The notes under the pieces are model-generated. The model did no database searches, had not been told where the DNA came from, and worked only from the letters and a program-made list of their open reading frames with translations. 64,000 nucleotides of DNA, from contig NZ_JACBXA010000004.1 in assembly GCF_013870515.1 (NCBI RefSeq), positions 1-64,000 of the forward strand, written 5' to 3'. Shown in pieces: positions 47,099 through 56,110 of the stretch; the first letter of the stretch is position 1, and each line of letters begins with the position of its first letter. The position numbers and the translations under genes were made by a program. Origin of the DNA: Streptomyces albidus (ex Kaewkla and Franco 2022) (GTDB lineage Bacteria; Actinomycetota; Actinomycetes; Streptomycetales; Streptomycetaceae).

Positions 47099-47239
47099 GT
47101 CTCCTCCGACGGATCGCCAGTGCTGCCGGCACGAGTCCGGCACTGTCATGCTTTCTCGTGCGGAGCCGAAGCGGGAGAAAATCAGGCATGGATTGCCCAG
47201 CGGTACTCGTGCGACGGCGTTCTCAATACTCAAGAGGCT

Positions 47240-47403
47240 TTGACCGAGGGTCAAGGCAAACTGGATGTCACAGTGGGCCATGGCAGGGCGAGCCATTTCC
47301 CATGCTGCCAGCTACCATCGGTAACATCGCAAACTCGGGCATTCCTTGCCCATGTCGGCCGAACATGAAATGAGGGCCCAAGAAAAGGTCAAACGCCGGT
47401 CAA
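47240..47403. promoter_or_regulatory. Four TTGACC elements upstream of the SARP gene
   Basis: Within the 351-nt gap ahead of the SARP gene, TTGACC occurs four times. One copy on each strand forms the palindrome TTGAC-CGAGG-GTCAA at 47240-47254. Two leftward copies at 47387-47392 and 47398-47403 are spaced 11 bp. The hexamer also resembles a -35 element. A regulator site is plausible, but neither the protein nor the promoter can be fixed. Confidence 0.35.
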
Positions 47404-47449
47404 TGAGCGGCTCAGGAATACACCTGCGGAATCCGAAGTGAAATGTGGC

Positions 47450-48712
47450 TCAGTTCTTCGCGCGTATCGCGCGTGGAGCCTTCGGGAACTCCAGCAGCCC
47501 GGCTGCGCGGGCAGCGACGAGGCCCACCTGGAGCACCGCCACCCCCCGGCTCGAGACCGGATGCAGATGGGTCTTCTCCGAGATCCGGCGCAGGCGGTGC
47601 ACCAGTGTCCGGCGGTGGATGCCCAGCGCATGGGCGGTGCGGCCCCGGTCGAGGTCGAACCGGTAGAGCAGGTCCAGGCTCTCGGTCAGTTCCGGGTACG
47701 GGAGGAGCGGTGCGATGACCTCGCACAGCGCGTCGCGCAGGCCCTCGTCCGAGGCGATCGCGCGATCGAGCGGGACCATCTCCTCCGTGATGACCCCGCA
47801 CGTGCTGGAGTTGCACGCCACGCTCGCGATGCCGCGGGCCCGCTCCAGCGCGTCCGGCACCGCCTCGGGCCCGTCCGCCTGAGCCGTCGCGATGGCCCAG
47901 CCGTTCCCCAGCCGCTTGCGCAGGGCCTGGTAGAGGCGATGGACGCGGGTCATCCGGTGCGCGGGAGCGTCGCCGTTCCACTCGGCCGCGTCGGTCACGG
48001 CGAGGAAGACGGCCGGCAGGGGCTCGCCGTCGCAGATCATCACCCTGCCCCAGTCCCCGCCGTCCGCGGCCTCCGCGGCGAGCAGGATGTCGTGCCGCAT
48101 CGCCGGGTCGGCCACGATGGGGACGATGACGACGTAGGAGTAGACGGCCGCGAAATCCGCAGCGACGGCGAGCTCCTTGGTCGCCAGACCCTTGCTCAGC
48201 GCCTGGGCGTACTCCCGGCGCACCTTGCGCCCACGGCTCTCGTCGCGCATCGAATCGCACAGCGTCGACTGGACCCGCTCGAGGATGAAGGGCAGCTGCT
48301 CCGCCTGCCACCGGGTGAAGTCGGCGAGGTTCGTGAGGTCCCCCGCCTCGGCCACCGCCCACGTCTCGGCCAGCGTGGTGGACCCGACGAACTCGCAGAT
48401 GGCCATCAGGTCGCTGAAGGAGCAGCCGGACCGCGACAGCTCCAGCATCTTGGAACAGTAGATCTGCATGTCCGAATCCGAGACGCGTTTACCCTCGGAC
48501 CACAGTTCTAACGACCTGCGGACAATAAAGAGAACCGCCTCGTCGCGCACTTTGCGCACTTTTCGTGACGTGCAGAACGCGGGGAATGCGTCGTCGAGTG
48601 CCTCGATGACCTTTTCGCCGGTACGTTCACATCGGCCGCGGAGCCGATGCACCAGCGCCACTCGCGCCGACGAATTCCCCCGTGTCCCCTGTAAAGGGTC
48701 TGTACGTGTCAT
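47450..48712 (-). CDS. PucR/CdaR-type helix-turn-helix regulator with a TTA codon
   Basis: About 420 residues from ATG 48712. The C-terminal PucR-type HTH is LDRGRTAHALGIHRRTLVHR. The central part resembles the sensory segment of CdaR proteins, and the N-terminal 150 residues are helical with RRSLELWSEGKR. Codon 68 is TTA (48511-48509, minus strand), so translation should depend on the bldA tRNA and be delayed to the developmental phase. It lies between the SARP gene and the divergent tetR gene in the cluster, so it may link development to the pathway. No effector is known. Confidence 0.85.
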   Translation of the reverse strand: MTRTDPLQGTRGNSSARVALVHRLRGRCERTGEKVIEALDDAFPAFCTSRKVRKVRDEAVLFIVRRSLELWSEGKRVSDSDMQIYCSKMLELSRSGCSFSDLMAICEFVGSTTLAETWAVAEAGDLTNLADFTRWQAEQLPFILERVQSTLCDSMRDESRGRKVRREYAQALSKGLATKELAVAADFAAVYSYVVIVPIVADPAMRHDILLAAEAADGGDWGRVMICDGEPLPAVFLAVTDAAEWNGDAPAHRMTRVHRLYQALRKRLGNGWAIATAQADGPEAVPDALERARGIASVACNSSTCGVITEEMVPLDRAIASDEGLRDALCEVIAPLLPYPELTESLDLLYRFDLDRGRTAHALGIHRRTLVHRLRRISEKTHLHPVSSRGVAVLQVGLVAARAAGLLEFPKAPRAIRAKN

Positions 48713-48880
48713 TCGAATTGACTCATCTCGCGCCGCCGTTGACCGCCCACAGCCAGCCAACAGTAGATGAGGCGTACACGGGACGACAACATGAGGAAAT
48801 CACGCACTCAGATGAGGAATTCATGTGTCCTGCACGGCCATGCATTACGCGGGAGAATACCCGATGAACCGGGAGGATCC

Positions 48881-49570
48881 ATGACGAAAGGGCTTTGTGA
48901 ATATTCGGAGAATACGGCCCGCCGACCCGCCGCCGCGGCCGCGAGTACGCTGATCCCCGTGAACAGGACGAACGGGAGCGGCCGGCCTGCGCCGACCCGC
49001 CGCCGCGGGCGGGCACTCGAGGAAGCGATCTTCACCGCGGCGATGGAAGAACTCGCCGAAGCAGGATACGACGGCGCCACCATCGAGGGCATCGCCGAGC
49101 GCGCGCACACCGGGAAGTCCTCAATCTACAGGCGCTGGCAGACCAAGCAGGAGCTGGTCCTCGACGCCCTGCGGGACGCACTGCCCCGCCTCGACGACCC
49201 GTTGCCCGACACCGGCTCGCTCCACGGCGACCTGCTGTATCTGCTGACCCGCATGACGATGGTGCTCAACGCGCCTGCGGGCAGAGCACTTCGCGGGGTG
49301 ATCGTGGACGGGCGGCACCCCGCGCTGGTCTCCGCGATCGACGAGCGCCTGATCCAGCCCAGGATCCAGCTCATCGTCGACGTCATGCGCCGTGCCGCCG
49401 ACCGCGGAGAGATCAGCTCCGCCGCACCTGTGCTCCTCGCGGGCAGGGTCGGCCCCGCCATGATCATTCAGCAGCAACTGCTGCGCGGATGGCCGCTGTC
49501 CGAGGACGGCATCAGGGAAGTGATCGACTACATCATCCTGCCCGCGCTCGGTGCGGGACGTACGGGCTGA
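48881..49570 (+). CDS. TetR family transcriptional regulator
   Basis: 229 residues from ATG 48881 (GGGAGG 4 nt upstream). A GTG at 48959 would give a shorter protein starting nearer the domain. The HTH is ATIEGIAERAHTGKSSIYRRWQTK, and the C-terminal domain resembles the TetR_C group found with antibiotic clusters. It is the only rightward gene inside the cluster and is divergent from the PucR-type gene across a 168-nt promoter gap with one TTGACC element (48739). It probably senses a pathway product or controls export. Confidence 0.9.
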   Translation: MTKGLCEYSENTARRPAAAAASTLIPVNRTNGSGRPAPTRRRGRALEEAIFTAAMEELAEAGYDGATIEGIAERAHTGKSSIYRRWQTKQELVLDALRDALPRLDDPLPDTGSLHGDLLYLLTRMTMVLNAPAGRALRGVIVDGRHPALVSAIDERLIQPRIQLIVDVMRRAADRGEISSAAPVLLAGRVGPAMIIQQQLLRGWPLSEDGIREVIDYIILPALGAGRTG

Positions 49571-49703
49571 GCCGGGTGAGGCGGGGCTTCCAGCATCCGG
49601 CCGTACGGCCGCCCGTGCAGGCGCCGCCGCCTCGCCGCCGCTCGGCTCGGCGGCCCGACGACGGCGGAGGCGCGGGGAGTCGCGACGCCGGAAGGGTGAG
49701 GGC

Positions 49704-50732
49704 TTACGACGCCGCGGACGGCTTCGTCGCGAAGACGAGCACGTCCATCCCTCCCACCGGCTCCGACATCTGCACCTCGAAGCCGGCCTCCCGCAGCCAG
49801 TCGTGGCATTCGCCGAGCGTGTACTCCCGGCCGCCGTCGGAGGTGAGCAGCATGTTCAGGCTGCCGAGGAGGCTCAGTGCCCGCTCGCTGCGCTCGTCGT
49901 CGATCATCCGGTCGTAGACGACGATGCCGCCGCCCGGGTTGGCCGACTCGTACACGGACTCGAGGATCTGCCGCCGCTCCTTCGCTCCGTAGTAGTGAAG
50001 GATGTGGCCCAGGATGTGCACGTCGGCCTGCGGCAGCGGATCGTCGAAGAAGTCGCCCGCCCGGAAGCCGACCCGGTCCGCCACGCCGAGCGCCTCGACG
50101 TGCTCCTGGAAGAAGGGCTCTATCTGGGGCAGGTCGAAGACGGTGCCGCCGAGGTCCGGGTAGCGGTTCACCAGCGTGGCCGCCAGGTTGCCCCGTGCAC
50201 CGCCGACGTCCACGAAGGACGTGTACCGCTCCCAGTCGACGAGTTCGGTCAGTTCACGGCTGACCTGTGCGTTCACCGCGTCCATCGCACCGAGGAAGGG
50301 GCGCGCCGCGTTCGGGTCCTGGTATCCGTCGAAGAAGCCGCCGCCGGTGGGGACTTGGGGAGCGCCCGTGCGAACCGCATCGGTCAGCTTGCCCCACATG
50401 GGCATCAGGTAGTGCTTCGCCATCATCGCGTAGCCGCCCACGTACGTCGGCTCACGCCGGTCCAGATACCGCCGCGCGACGGTGCTGCTGCGGTAGCCCG
50501 ACTCGTCGCGGTCGAGCAGGTCCAGGGCCACCAGGGCGTCGAGGAAGTCGCGAGCGCCGCGGGGGTCGATCCCCAGTGCCCGCTCGGCCTCCTCCAAGGG
50601 CAGGGGCTCGTCCGCGAGTTGGGTGAACACGTCGAGTTCGACGGCGCTGACGAGCGCCTGTGAACCGTAGAAGGCCATGGTGAGCTGAAGCACGGGTGCC
50701 GGTGACAGAGCCGCCGTCTTGTCTGCGTGCAT
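49704..50732 (-). CDS. O-methyltransferase of the polyketide cluster
   Basis: 342 residues. The N-terminal dimerisation domain begins QLTMAFYGSQALVSAVELDV. The SAM-binding fold has SFVDVGGARGNLAATLV, ADVHILGHILHYYG and GGGIVVYDRMI. It resembles the TcmN C-terminal and TcmO-type O-methyltransferases that act on phenolic hydroxyls. It is the last gene of the long KS operon, 37 nt after accC. With the TcmN-like methyltransferase domain and the one at 43283, three methylation activities are encoded. Confidence 0.9.
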   Translation of the reverse strand: MHADKTAALSPAPVLQLTMAFYGSQALVSAVELDVFTQLADEPLPLEEAERALGIDPRGARDFLDALVALDLLDRDESGYRSSTVARRYLDRREPTYVGGYAMMAKHYLMPMWGKLTDAVRTGAPQVPTGGGFFDGYQDPNAARPFLGAMDAVNAQVSRELTELVDWERYTSFVDVGGARGNLAATLVNRYPDLGGTVFDLPQIEPFFQEHVEALGVADRVGFRAGDFFDDPLPQADVHILGHILHYYGAKERRQILESVYESANPGGGIVVYDRMIDDERSERALSLLGSLNMLLTSDGGREYTLGECHDWLREAGFEVQMSEPVGGMDVLVFATKPSAAS

Positions 50733-50769
50733 GGGGAGTTCTCCTGTCGGTGTCCGTTCGTGAAGGTCG

Positions 50770-52134
50770 TCAGTGGGTTCCGTCCGGGCGCTGCTGCAGC
50801 TGCTCGACGGAGTTCGTGTGGTGCTCGGCGTTGCGGAACACGGGGCGGTCGACGATGTCGGACAGGAACGACGCCGTGCTGCTCACGCCGTGCCCGGCGA
50901 TGTGGAACTCCCCGATCGCCCGGCGGAACCGGGCGATCGCCCGCTCCCGGTCGGGCGCCCACACGATCAGCTTCGCCAGCAGCGAGTCGTAGGCCGGGGA
51001 GATGGTCATGCCGGGGAAGCCGTGGCTGTCGACCCGTACGAACGGGCCCCCTGCCGGCTCGAAGGTCTCCAGGACACCCGGTGTCGGCACGAAGCCGAGC
51101 GCGGGGTTCTCGGCGTTGATCCGGCCCTCGATCGCGGTCCCGCGGAACTCGACGTCCTGCTGGCGGATGCTCAGCGGCTCGCCCGCGGCGACCTTCAGCT
51201 GTTCGGCGACGAGGTCGAACCCCGTGACCATCTCGGTCACCGGATGTTCCACCTGGAGGCGGCAGTTGACCTCGATCAGATGGAAGGCGCCGTGCTCGTC
51301 GACGACGAACTCGAAGGTGCCCGCTCCCTCGTAGCCGACCGCCAGCGCACCCTGCACCGCCAGCTCGCCCATCTTCGTGGCCACGCCCGGGGGCAGGCCG
51401 GGGGCGGGCGACTCCTCCACCAGCTTCTGCCGGCGACGCTGGAGCGAGCAGTCCCGCTCGCCGAGGTGGACTCCGTTGCCGTACGCGTCGCACAGCACCT
51501 GCACCTCGATGTGGCGGACACGCTCCACGAACCGTTCGAGGTAGACGCGTCCGTCCCCGAACAGCGCCTGCGCCTGGGACCGGGTCTCCCGGTAGACGCC
51601 GCGGAGTTCGGCCGCGTCCCTCGCCAGCCCGATGCCCCGGCCGCCGCCCCCGGCGACGGCCTTCAGCAGCACCGGATAGCCGATCTCGTCGGCGAGTTCC
51701 TTCGCGTCCTTCCAGTCGTCCAGCGGCTCTGTGCTCCCGGGAAGCACGGGGACTCCCGCGTCGCGCATCAGGGCACGGGTACGCGACTTGTCGGCGAGCT
51801 CCTGCATCGTCGATCCGGACGGGCCGATGAACTTCACGTCGTCCTGCGCGCAGATCTCCGCGAAGTCCGGGTCCTCGGACAGGAATCCGTAACCGGGATG
51901 GATCGCCTGGGCGCCCGTCTTCTTCGCCGCCTCGATCACGGCGGGGATCAGCAGGTAGCTCTGCTTGGCGTCGGCCGGGCCGATGCGTACGGCCTCGTCG
52001 GCGAACCGCACCACTGCCGAGTCCTCGTCCTCCGTCGAGTACACGGCGACGACGCGGATTCCCATCTCCCGGCATGTACGGGCGATGCGCAGGGCGATCT
52101 CGCCGCGATTGGCGATGAGAACAGTCTCGAACAT
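50770..52134 (-). CDS. accC: Acetyl-CoA carboxylase, biotin carboxylase subunit
   Basis: A 454-residue ATP-grasp enzyme carboxylating biotin. Motifs are FETVLIANRGEIALRIART, AIHPGYGFLSEDPDF, the glycine-rich loop KAVAGGGGRGIGLARD, ERDCSLQRRRQKLVEESP and FEFVVDEHGAFHLIEVNCRL. ATG 52134 gives the exact E. coli-type start. It is 7 nt after accB and is part of a complete ACC (accDA-accB-accC) in the polyketide operon. This dedicates malonyl-CoA synthesis to the pathway. Actinobacteria normally use fused AccA3-type chains, so this four-subunit bacterial type is a specialised copy. Confidence 0.96.
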   Translation of the reverse strand: MFETVLIANRGEIALRIARTCREMGIRVVAVYSTEDEDSAVVRFADEAVRIGPADAKQSYLLIPAVIEAAKKTGAQAIHPGYGFLSEDPDFAEICAQDDVKFIGPSGSTMQELADKSRTRALMRDAGVPVLPGSTEPLDDWKDAKELADEIGYPVLLKAVAGGGGRGIGLARDAAELRGVYRETRSQAQALFGDGRVYLERFVERVRHIEVQVLCDAYGNGVHLGERDCSLQRRRQKLVEESPAPGLPPGVATKMGELAVQGALAVGYEGAGTFEFVVDEHGAFHLIEVNCRLQVEHPVTEMVTGFDLVAEQLKVAAGEPLSIRQQDVEFRGTAIEGRINAENPALGFVPTPGVLETFEPAGGPFVRVDSHGFPGMTISPAYDSLLAKLIVWAPDRERAIARFRRAIGEFHIAGHGVSSTASFLSDIVDRPVFRNAEHHTNSVEQLQQRPDGTH

Positions 52135-52141
52135 CTGCCGG

Positions 52142-52630
52142 TCACTCCCCGCCGCCGCTCGGCGAGACCGCCAGCAGGGCCTCACCGAACTCCACAGACG
52201 CCGCGTCGGCGGCGAGGATCTCCTCGACGATGCCGGTCGTCTCCGCGTGGATCGGCATCATGAGCTTCATCGCCTCGAGGATCCCGACCTGCTGGCCCTC
52301 CTCGACCCGGTCGCCGACCGTCACGAACGGCCTCGCGCCCGGGCTCGGACAGTGGTAGAAGCGCCCGACCGTCGGTGCGCAGACGTGGTTCACGTTCGGG
52401 TTGTCCGCGGGAGCCGGCTCCAGTTCGCCTGGCATCGCCGACGGGATCACCGGGTTCCCGGACTCGGGCCACTCGACCTCGACCGAGATTCCCGAGACGC
52501 TCATCCGGATCACCCGCGGCCCCAGCTTCGAGGATTCCGCGAGCTGCGCCACCCGCGCACACACCGACCGCAGCAGCTCGTCCTGCGAGACCTCTGTCTT
52601 CTCCTCCTTCGTGTACGTCGTGTCAGTCAC
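52142..52630 (-). CDS. accB: Biotin carboxyl carrier protein
   Basis: 162 residues. GTG 52630 overlaps the accDA stop (GTGA). The C-terminal biotinyl domain carries the biotin Lys in GILEAMKLMMPIHAE, where the usual AMKM is AMKL. It is preceded by a thumb-like loop APTVGRFYHCPSPGARPF typical of ACC carriers. The N-terminal half is helical with an acidic-Pro linker. It shuttles carboxybiotin between AccC and AccDA. Confidence 0.95.
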   Translation of the reverse strand: MTDTTYTKEEKTEVSQDELLRSVCARVAQLAESSKLGPRVIRMSVSGISVEVEWPESGNPVIPSAMPGELEPAPADNPNVNHVCAPTVGRFYHCPSPGARPFVTVGDRVEEGQQVGILEAMKLMMPIHAETTGIVEEILAADAASVEFGEALLAVSPSGGGE

Positions 52631-54312
52631 CCGGCCACCTCCTGCATCACCGGGGCCTCCTCGGCCCCGAAAGCTCGGAACCTCTTCTTGCGTTCCGCGA
52701 CGAGAGCCGCGGGATCGCCGCCCGAAAGGGCGGTCAGCGTGCTCGCCAGGGCCACGCGCATCACGTCGTCCGGTACGGACCCGGCGTAGCCGGAGGCGTC
52801 TCCCGGCTCCGGCAGCACCGCGTCCACGACGGACAGGGAGAGCAGCGACTTCGCGTCGACCCGCAGGGCGCGAGCCGCGTCGGGAGCCTTCTCCGCGTCG
52901 TCCCAGAGGATCGCGGCGCAGCCCTCCGCGCTGATGACCGAGTACGTGGCACCGGGGCACATCAGCACCCGGTCGGCCACCCCGAGCGCCAGCGCACCGC
53001 CGCTGCCGCCCTCACCGATGACGACGGTGACGATCGGCACCGGGAGCGCCGACATGAGCACCAGGTTCTCCGCGATGGCGACGGCCTGTCCGCGCTCCTC
53101 CGCGGCGACCCCGGGATACGCGCCGGGGGTGTCGATGAACGTGACCACGGGCAGGCCGAGTTTGCCGGCCAGCCTCATCAGCCGGGCCGCCTTGCGGAAG
53201 CCGGCGGGTGAGGCCATGCCGTAGTTGCGTGCCGCCAACTCGGCGGAGTCGTGGCCCTTTTGATGCCCGACCACGACGACAGGTGCTCCCTCCAGCACTC
53301 CCAGACCGCCGATCACCGCGGGGCAGTCGCCCGAGACACGGTCGCCGTGCAGCTCCAGGAACGAGTCGAAGGAGCGCTGGAGGTAATCGGCCGTGGTCGC
53401 CCCGGACAGGTCCCGGGCCCGCTGCACGGCGGCCCACGGATCGGTGTCCGCCAGCCCCGAGGGGTCCGTCACCAGTTCCACGTCGCCGTCGACCACCGGC
53501 GTGCGGGGCGTCTGCGCCGCAAGCAACGAACCGAGCGTGCCCCGCAGATGGGCCCGCGGCACGATGTCGTCGATCCAGCCGCGTTCCAGCAGGAACTCCG
53601 CGGTCTGGAAGTCGTCCGGCAGCGTCTGCTGAAGCGTCTGCCGGATGACCCGGGGGCCCGCGAATCCCATGCGCGCCCCCGGCTCGGCGAGGATGACGTC
53701 GGTGGTCGAGGCGTACGACGCGGCCACACCGCCGTACGTCGGGTCCGTGATCAGGGAGACGGTCAGGATCCCGGCCTCGTTCAGACTGGCGAGGGCCTGA
53801 CTCGTCTTCGCCATCTGCATCAGCGAGAGGGCGCCCTCCTGCATCCGTGCCCCGCCGGAGGCCGGCACGACCAGCAGCGGTATGCGCTCCTCCAGCGCGA
53901 ACTCGGCGGCACGCGTGATGAGTTCGCCCGTGCCGCTGCCCAGACTCCCGCCCATGAAGCGGAAGTCCATCGCGGCGATCACCAGTGGCCGTTCCATGAT
54001 CTCGGCACGGGCGCACACCACCGCCTCGTCCATCCCTGTGGACTCCCGGGCCCGCTGGAACCGCTCCGAGTAGGGCTCGGAGTCCACGAATTCCAGCGGG
54101 TCGTACGCTCCGACGTCGAAGTCGAGCAGCCGGGTACTGCCCGGATCGGCCAGCTGCGCGATCCGGTCCCTGGCCGAGAGCCTGCTGTGGTGCGAGCAGT
54201 GCGGGCATACACCCCACGACCGCTGCCACTGCCGGCAGTAGACCAGTCGGCCGCACGCGCGGCAGGGAGACCACTCGGCCTCCGCGACGGAGATGACCTG
54301 ACCATGAACCAT
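52627..54312 (-). CDS. accDA: Acetyl-CoA carboxylase carboxyltransferase, fused beta-alpha
   Basis: 561 residues joining CT-beta (about 1-275) and CT-alpha (about 290-561) in one chain. The zinc ribbon is Cys17, Cys20, Cys36 and Cys39 (CRACG...CPHC). CT-beta has MGGSLGSGTGELI and VPASGGARMQEGAL; CT-alpha has FIDTPGAYPGVAAEERGQA and GEGGSGGALALGVADRVLM, forming the oxyanion holes. It transfers CO2 from biotin to acetyl-CoA. It lies 28 nt after the TcmN-like gene in the polyketide operon. Fused AccDA chains in type II PKS clusters are known. Confidence 0.95.
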   Translation of the reverse strand: MVHGQVISVAEAEWSPCRACGRLVYCRQWQRSWGVCPHCSHHSRLSARDRIAQLADPGSTRLLDFDVGAYDPLEFVDSEPYSERFQRARESTGMDEAVVCARAEIMERPLVIAAMDFRFMGGSLGSGTGELITRAAEFALEERIPLLVVPASGGARMQEGALSLMQMAKTSQALASLNEAGILTVSLITDPTYGGVAASYASTTDVILAEPGARMGFAGPRVIRQTLQQTLPDDFQTAEFLLERGWIDDIVPRAHLRGTLGSLLAAQTPRTPVVDGDVELVTDPSGLADTDPWAAVQRARDLSGATTADYLQRSFDSFLELHGDRVSGDCPAVIGGLGVLEGAPVVVVGHQKGHDSAELAARNYGMASPAGFRKAARLMRLAGKLGLPVVTFIDTPGAYPGVAAEERGQAVAIAENLVLMSALPVPIVTVVIGEGGSGGALALGVADRVLMCPGATYSVISAEGCAAILWDDAEKAPDAARALRVDAKSLLSLSVVDAVLPEPGDASGYAGSVPDDVMRVALASTLTALSGGDPAALVAERKKRFRAFGAEEAPVMQEVAG

Positions 54313-54340
54313 GATCGAGAACCAATCCTGCGTCGGTGGA

Positions 54341-55834
54341 TTACCGTGCCTTGCACTCCAGGAGAGTCCAGTGCTCGATGGGGTCGTTCACCAGCTCGAA
54401 CCCGGTGCGGGCGAAGAGTTCCCGCCAGTCCTCGAGGGTGCGTTCGCGGCCTCCGTAGAGCACGAGCATGTCGAGGTCGAGCAGCTTGCCGTGGTCCCAG
54501 TGGTTGGCCGGCGCCATGACCATGTCCCACACGAGGAGCGTCGCGCCGGTGTCGCCGATCCGTTCGCGGACCCGGCGCAGCAGCCTCTCGGCCCGTTCGT
54601 CGGAGTGGTTGTGGAGCACCGCCTTGAGCAGGTACGCGTCGCAGCCCTCCGGGATCGGCTGCTCGAAGAAGTCCCCGGCGCACACCTCGACCCGGTCGGA
54701 CACACCGTGCTTCGCGAGCACCGGGTCCGCGGAGCCCACCACCTCGGGCAGGTCCATCAGCACCGCGCTGAGCCCCGGGTGTCCGCGCAGCGCCTGGCCG
54801 AGGAAGTACCCGTCGTTGCCGCCCAGGTCGGCGAGCTTCGTGAAGCGCTCGAACCCGAAGGAGTTCATCTCCTCCTCGGTCATCTGCCGCGCCCAGTGGC
54901 TCATGAACTGCTCGAAGAACTCGCGGTCGGCGGGGTTGTCCTCGAGGTACTGGTAGAAGGACTTGCCGAACCTGTGCTCGAAGGCCGGCTCGCCTGTCCG
55001 CACGCTGTGCATCAGTTCCTCGTACGGAAGGGTCGTCATGTCCATCGTGTTGTACTTGATGAGCGGCACGACGTCCGAGGACCGCAGCAGCCCGGAGGAC
55101 ATCGGCGTGTTCTCGAAGCAACGGGCCGCCGTCTCACGGAAGATGCCCACCGCGGTGGCGGTCCGCAGCAGCCGGTAGAGCGCCGTCTCGTCGGCACCGG
55201 ACTCGCGTGCCAGCTCCTCGACGGGGCGGGGCCCGCCCGTCAGCCGTTCGGCGATGTCGAGTTCGAGGAGCACCTGGACGACCTTCAGCAGCCTGCCGCC
55301 GAAGGAGAGCAGGACCTGGTGCCAGCCGTGCAGGTCGTCGTCGGCAAGCGGGATCGTCTCCACCACCGACCGGGTACCGGCCTGTTGCTGCGCGGCCTCC
55401 TCGATGACCTTCTTGATGTGGCCCATGTTGCTCTGGGTCGCGGTGTTGAGATGGTTCGTCATCTGCTCGTTGTTCTTGGGCGCGCCGGGCTTCATGTCGA
55501 ACTCCTGCTGCCAGCGCATCCTGGTGCCCTCGGGCAACTCCTCGTACTCCCAGTGCAGGTTCATGAACTCGAAGGGGCCCTTCTCGACGCGTACGGCTCG
55601 CACCGTCTTCGTCGCGTGGTCCGGGAACCTGTCCGAGACCCAGCTCCACACCTGGCCGTCCGCGTCCGGGTGCGTGGAGAGCCGGAACCGGATGCGCTCG
55701 TCGTCGCGTTCGAGGACCTTGGCGTCCGAGTACTCGTTGAACAGCTGCGGCCACGACTCGATGTCGTTGGTCATGCTCCACACCAGCTCGAAGGGTGCGT
55801 TGATGACGACGCTGTTGTCTGTCTTCGCGGGCAT
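54341..55834 (-). CDS. Bifunctional aromatase/cyclase-O-methyltransferase (TcmN-like)
   Basis: 497 residues. The N-terminal START-type aromatase/cyclase domain (1-150) has Trp28, Glu34, Tyr35, Trp65, Ser67, Arg69 and Arg82 at the same numbers I recall as key pocket residues of TcmN, supporting ATG 55834 as start. The C-terminal methyltransferase (about 170-497) has a dimerisation segment and the SAM motif [16 protein letters not shown]. TcmN folds the decaketide from C9-C14 and methylates a phenol. The same dual role is expected. It begins 5 nt after the ACP stop. Confidence 0.95.
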   Translation of the reverse strand: MPAKTDNSVVINAPFELVWSMTNDIESWPQLFNEYSDAKVLERDDERIRFRLSTHPDADGQVWSWVSDRFPDHATKTVRAVRVEKGPFEFMNLHWEYEELPEGTRMRWQQEFDMKPGAPKNNEQMTNHLNTATQSNMGHIKKVIEEAAQQQAGTRSVVETIPLADDDLHGWHQVLLSFGGRLLKVVQVLLELDIAERLTGGPRPVEELARESGADETALYRLLRTATAVGIFRETAARCFENTPMSSGLLRSSDVVPLIKYNTMDMTTLPYEELMHSVRTGEPAFEHRFGKSFYQYLEDNPADREFFEQFMSHWARQMTEEEMNSFGFERFTKLADLGGNDGYFLGQALRGHPGLSAVLMDLPEVVGSADPVLAKHGVSDRVEVCAGDFFEQPIPEGCDAYLLKAVLHNHSDERAERLLRRVRERIGDTGATLLVWDMVMAPANHWDHGKLLDLDMLVLYGGRERTLEDWRELFARTGFELVNDPIEHWTLLECKAR

Positions 55835-55839
55835 TCCAC

Positions 55840-56094
55840 TCACCTCACTGCGGGCTGGGCGTTGACGTAATCGAGCATCATCTGAGGGGTCTTGAGCTCG
55901 GGGAGGTCGTCGTCCGGGACCTCGACGCCGTGCTCCTGCTTGATCCTCGCCGCCATCTCCATGAGGGCCAGCGAGTCGAACTCGAGCTCCCCGAAAGGAG
56001 TTCGGGCGATGTCGCCGCCGAGGTCGACGTCGTCGCCCTCGCCCGCGGCCTCGCGCATCATCGTGCGTAGTTCCTCGAAGGTCATCTCGGCCAT
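55840..56094 (-). CDS. Type II polyketide acyl carrier protein
   Basis: An 84-residue acidic helical protein with the phosphopantetheine serine in [21 protein letters not shown] 56094 has GGAGGAG upstream; a longer in-frame start exists but lies over the CLF end. It carries the growing poly-beta-ketone for KS/CLF and hands it to the cyclases. It sits between CLF and the TcmN-like gene, the minimal PKS order of the tcm cluster. Confidence 0.96.
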   Translation of the reverse strand: MAEMTFEELRTMMREAAGEGDDVDLGGDIARTPFGELEFDSLALMEMAARIKQEHGVEVPDDDLPELKTPQMMLDYVNAQPAVR

Positions 56095-56110
56095 TGCTCC
56101 TCCGCTTGAC

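Noticed and set aside
49551..50663. 370-codon rightward ORF after tetR
   Set aside because: It lies opposite the O-methyltransferase, which has clear SAM motifs.
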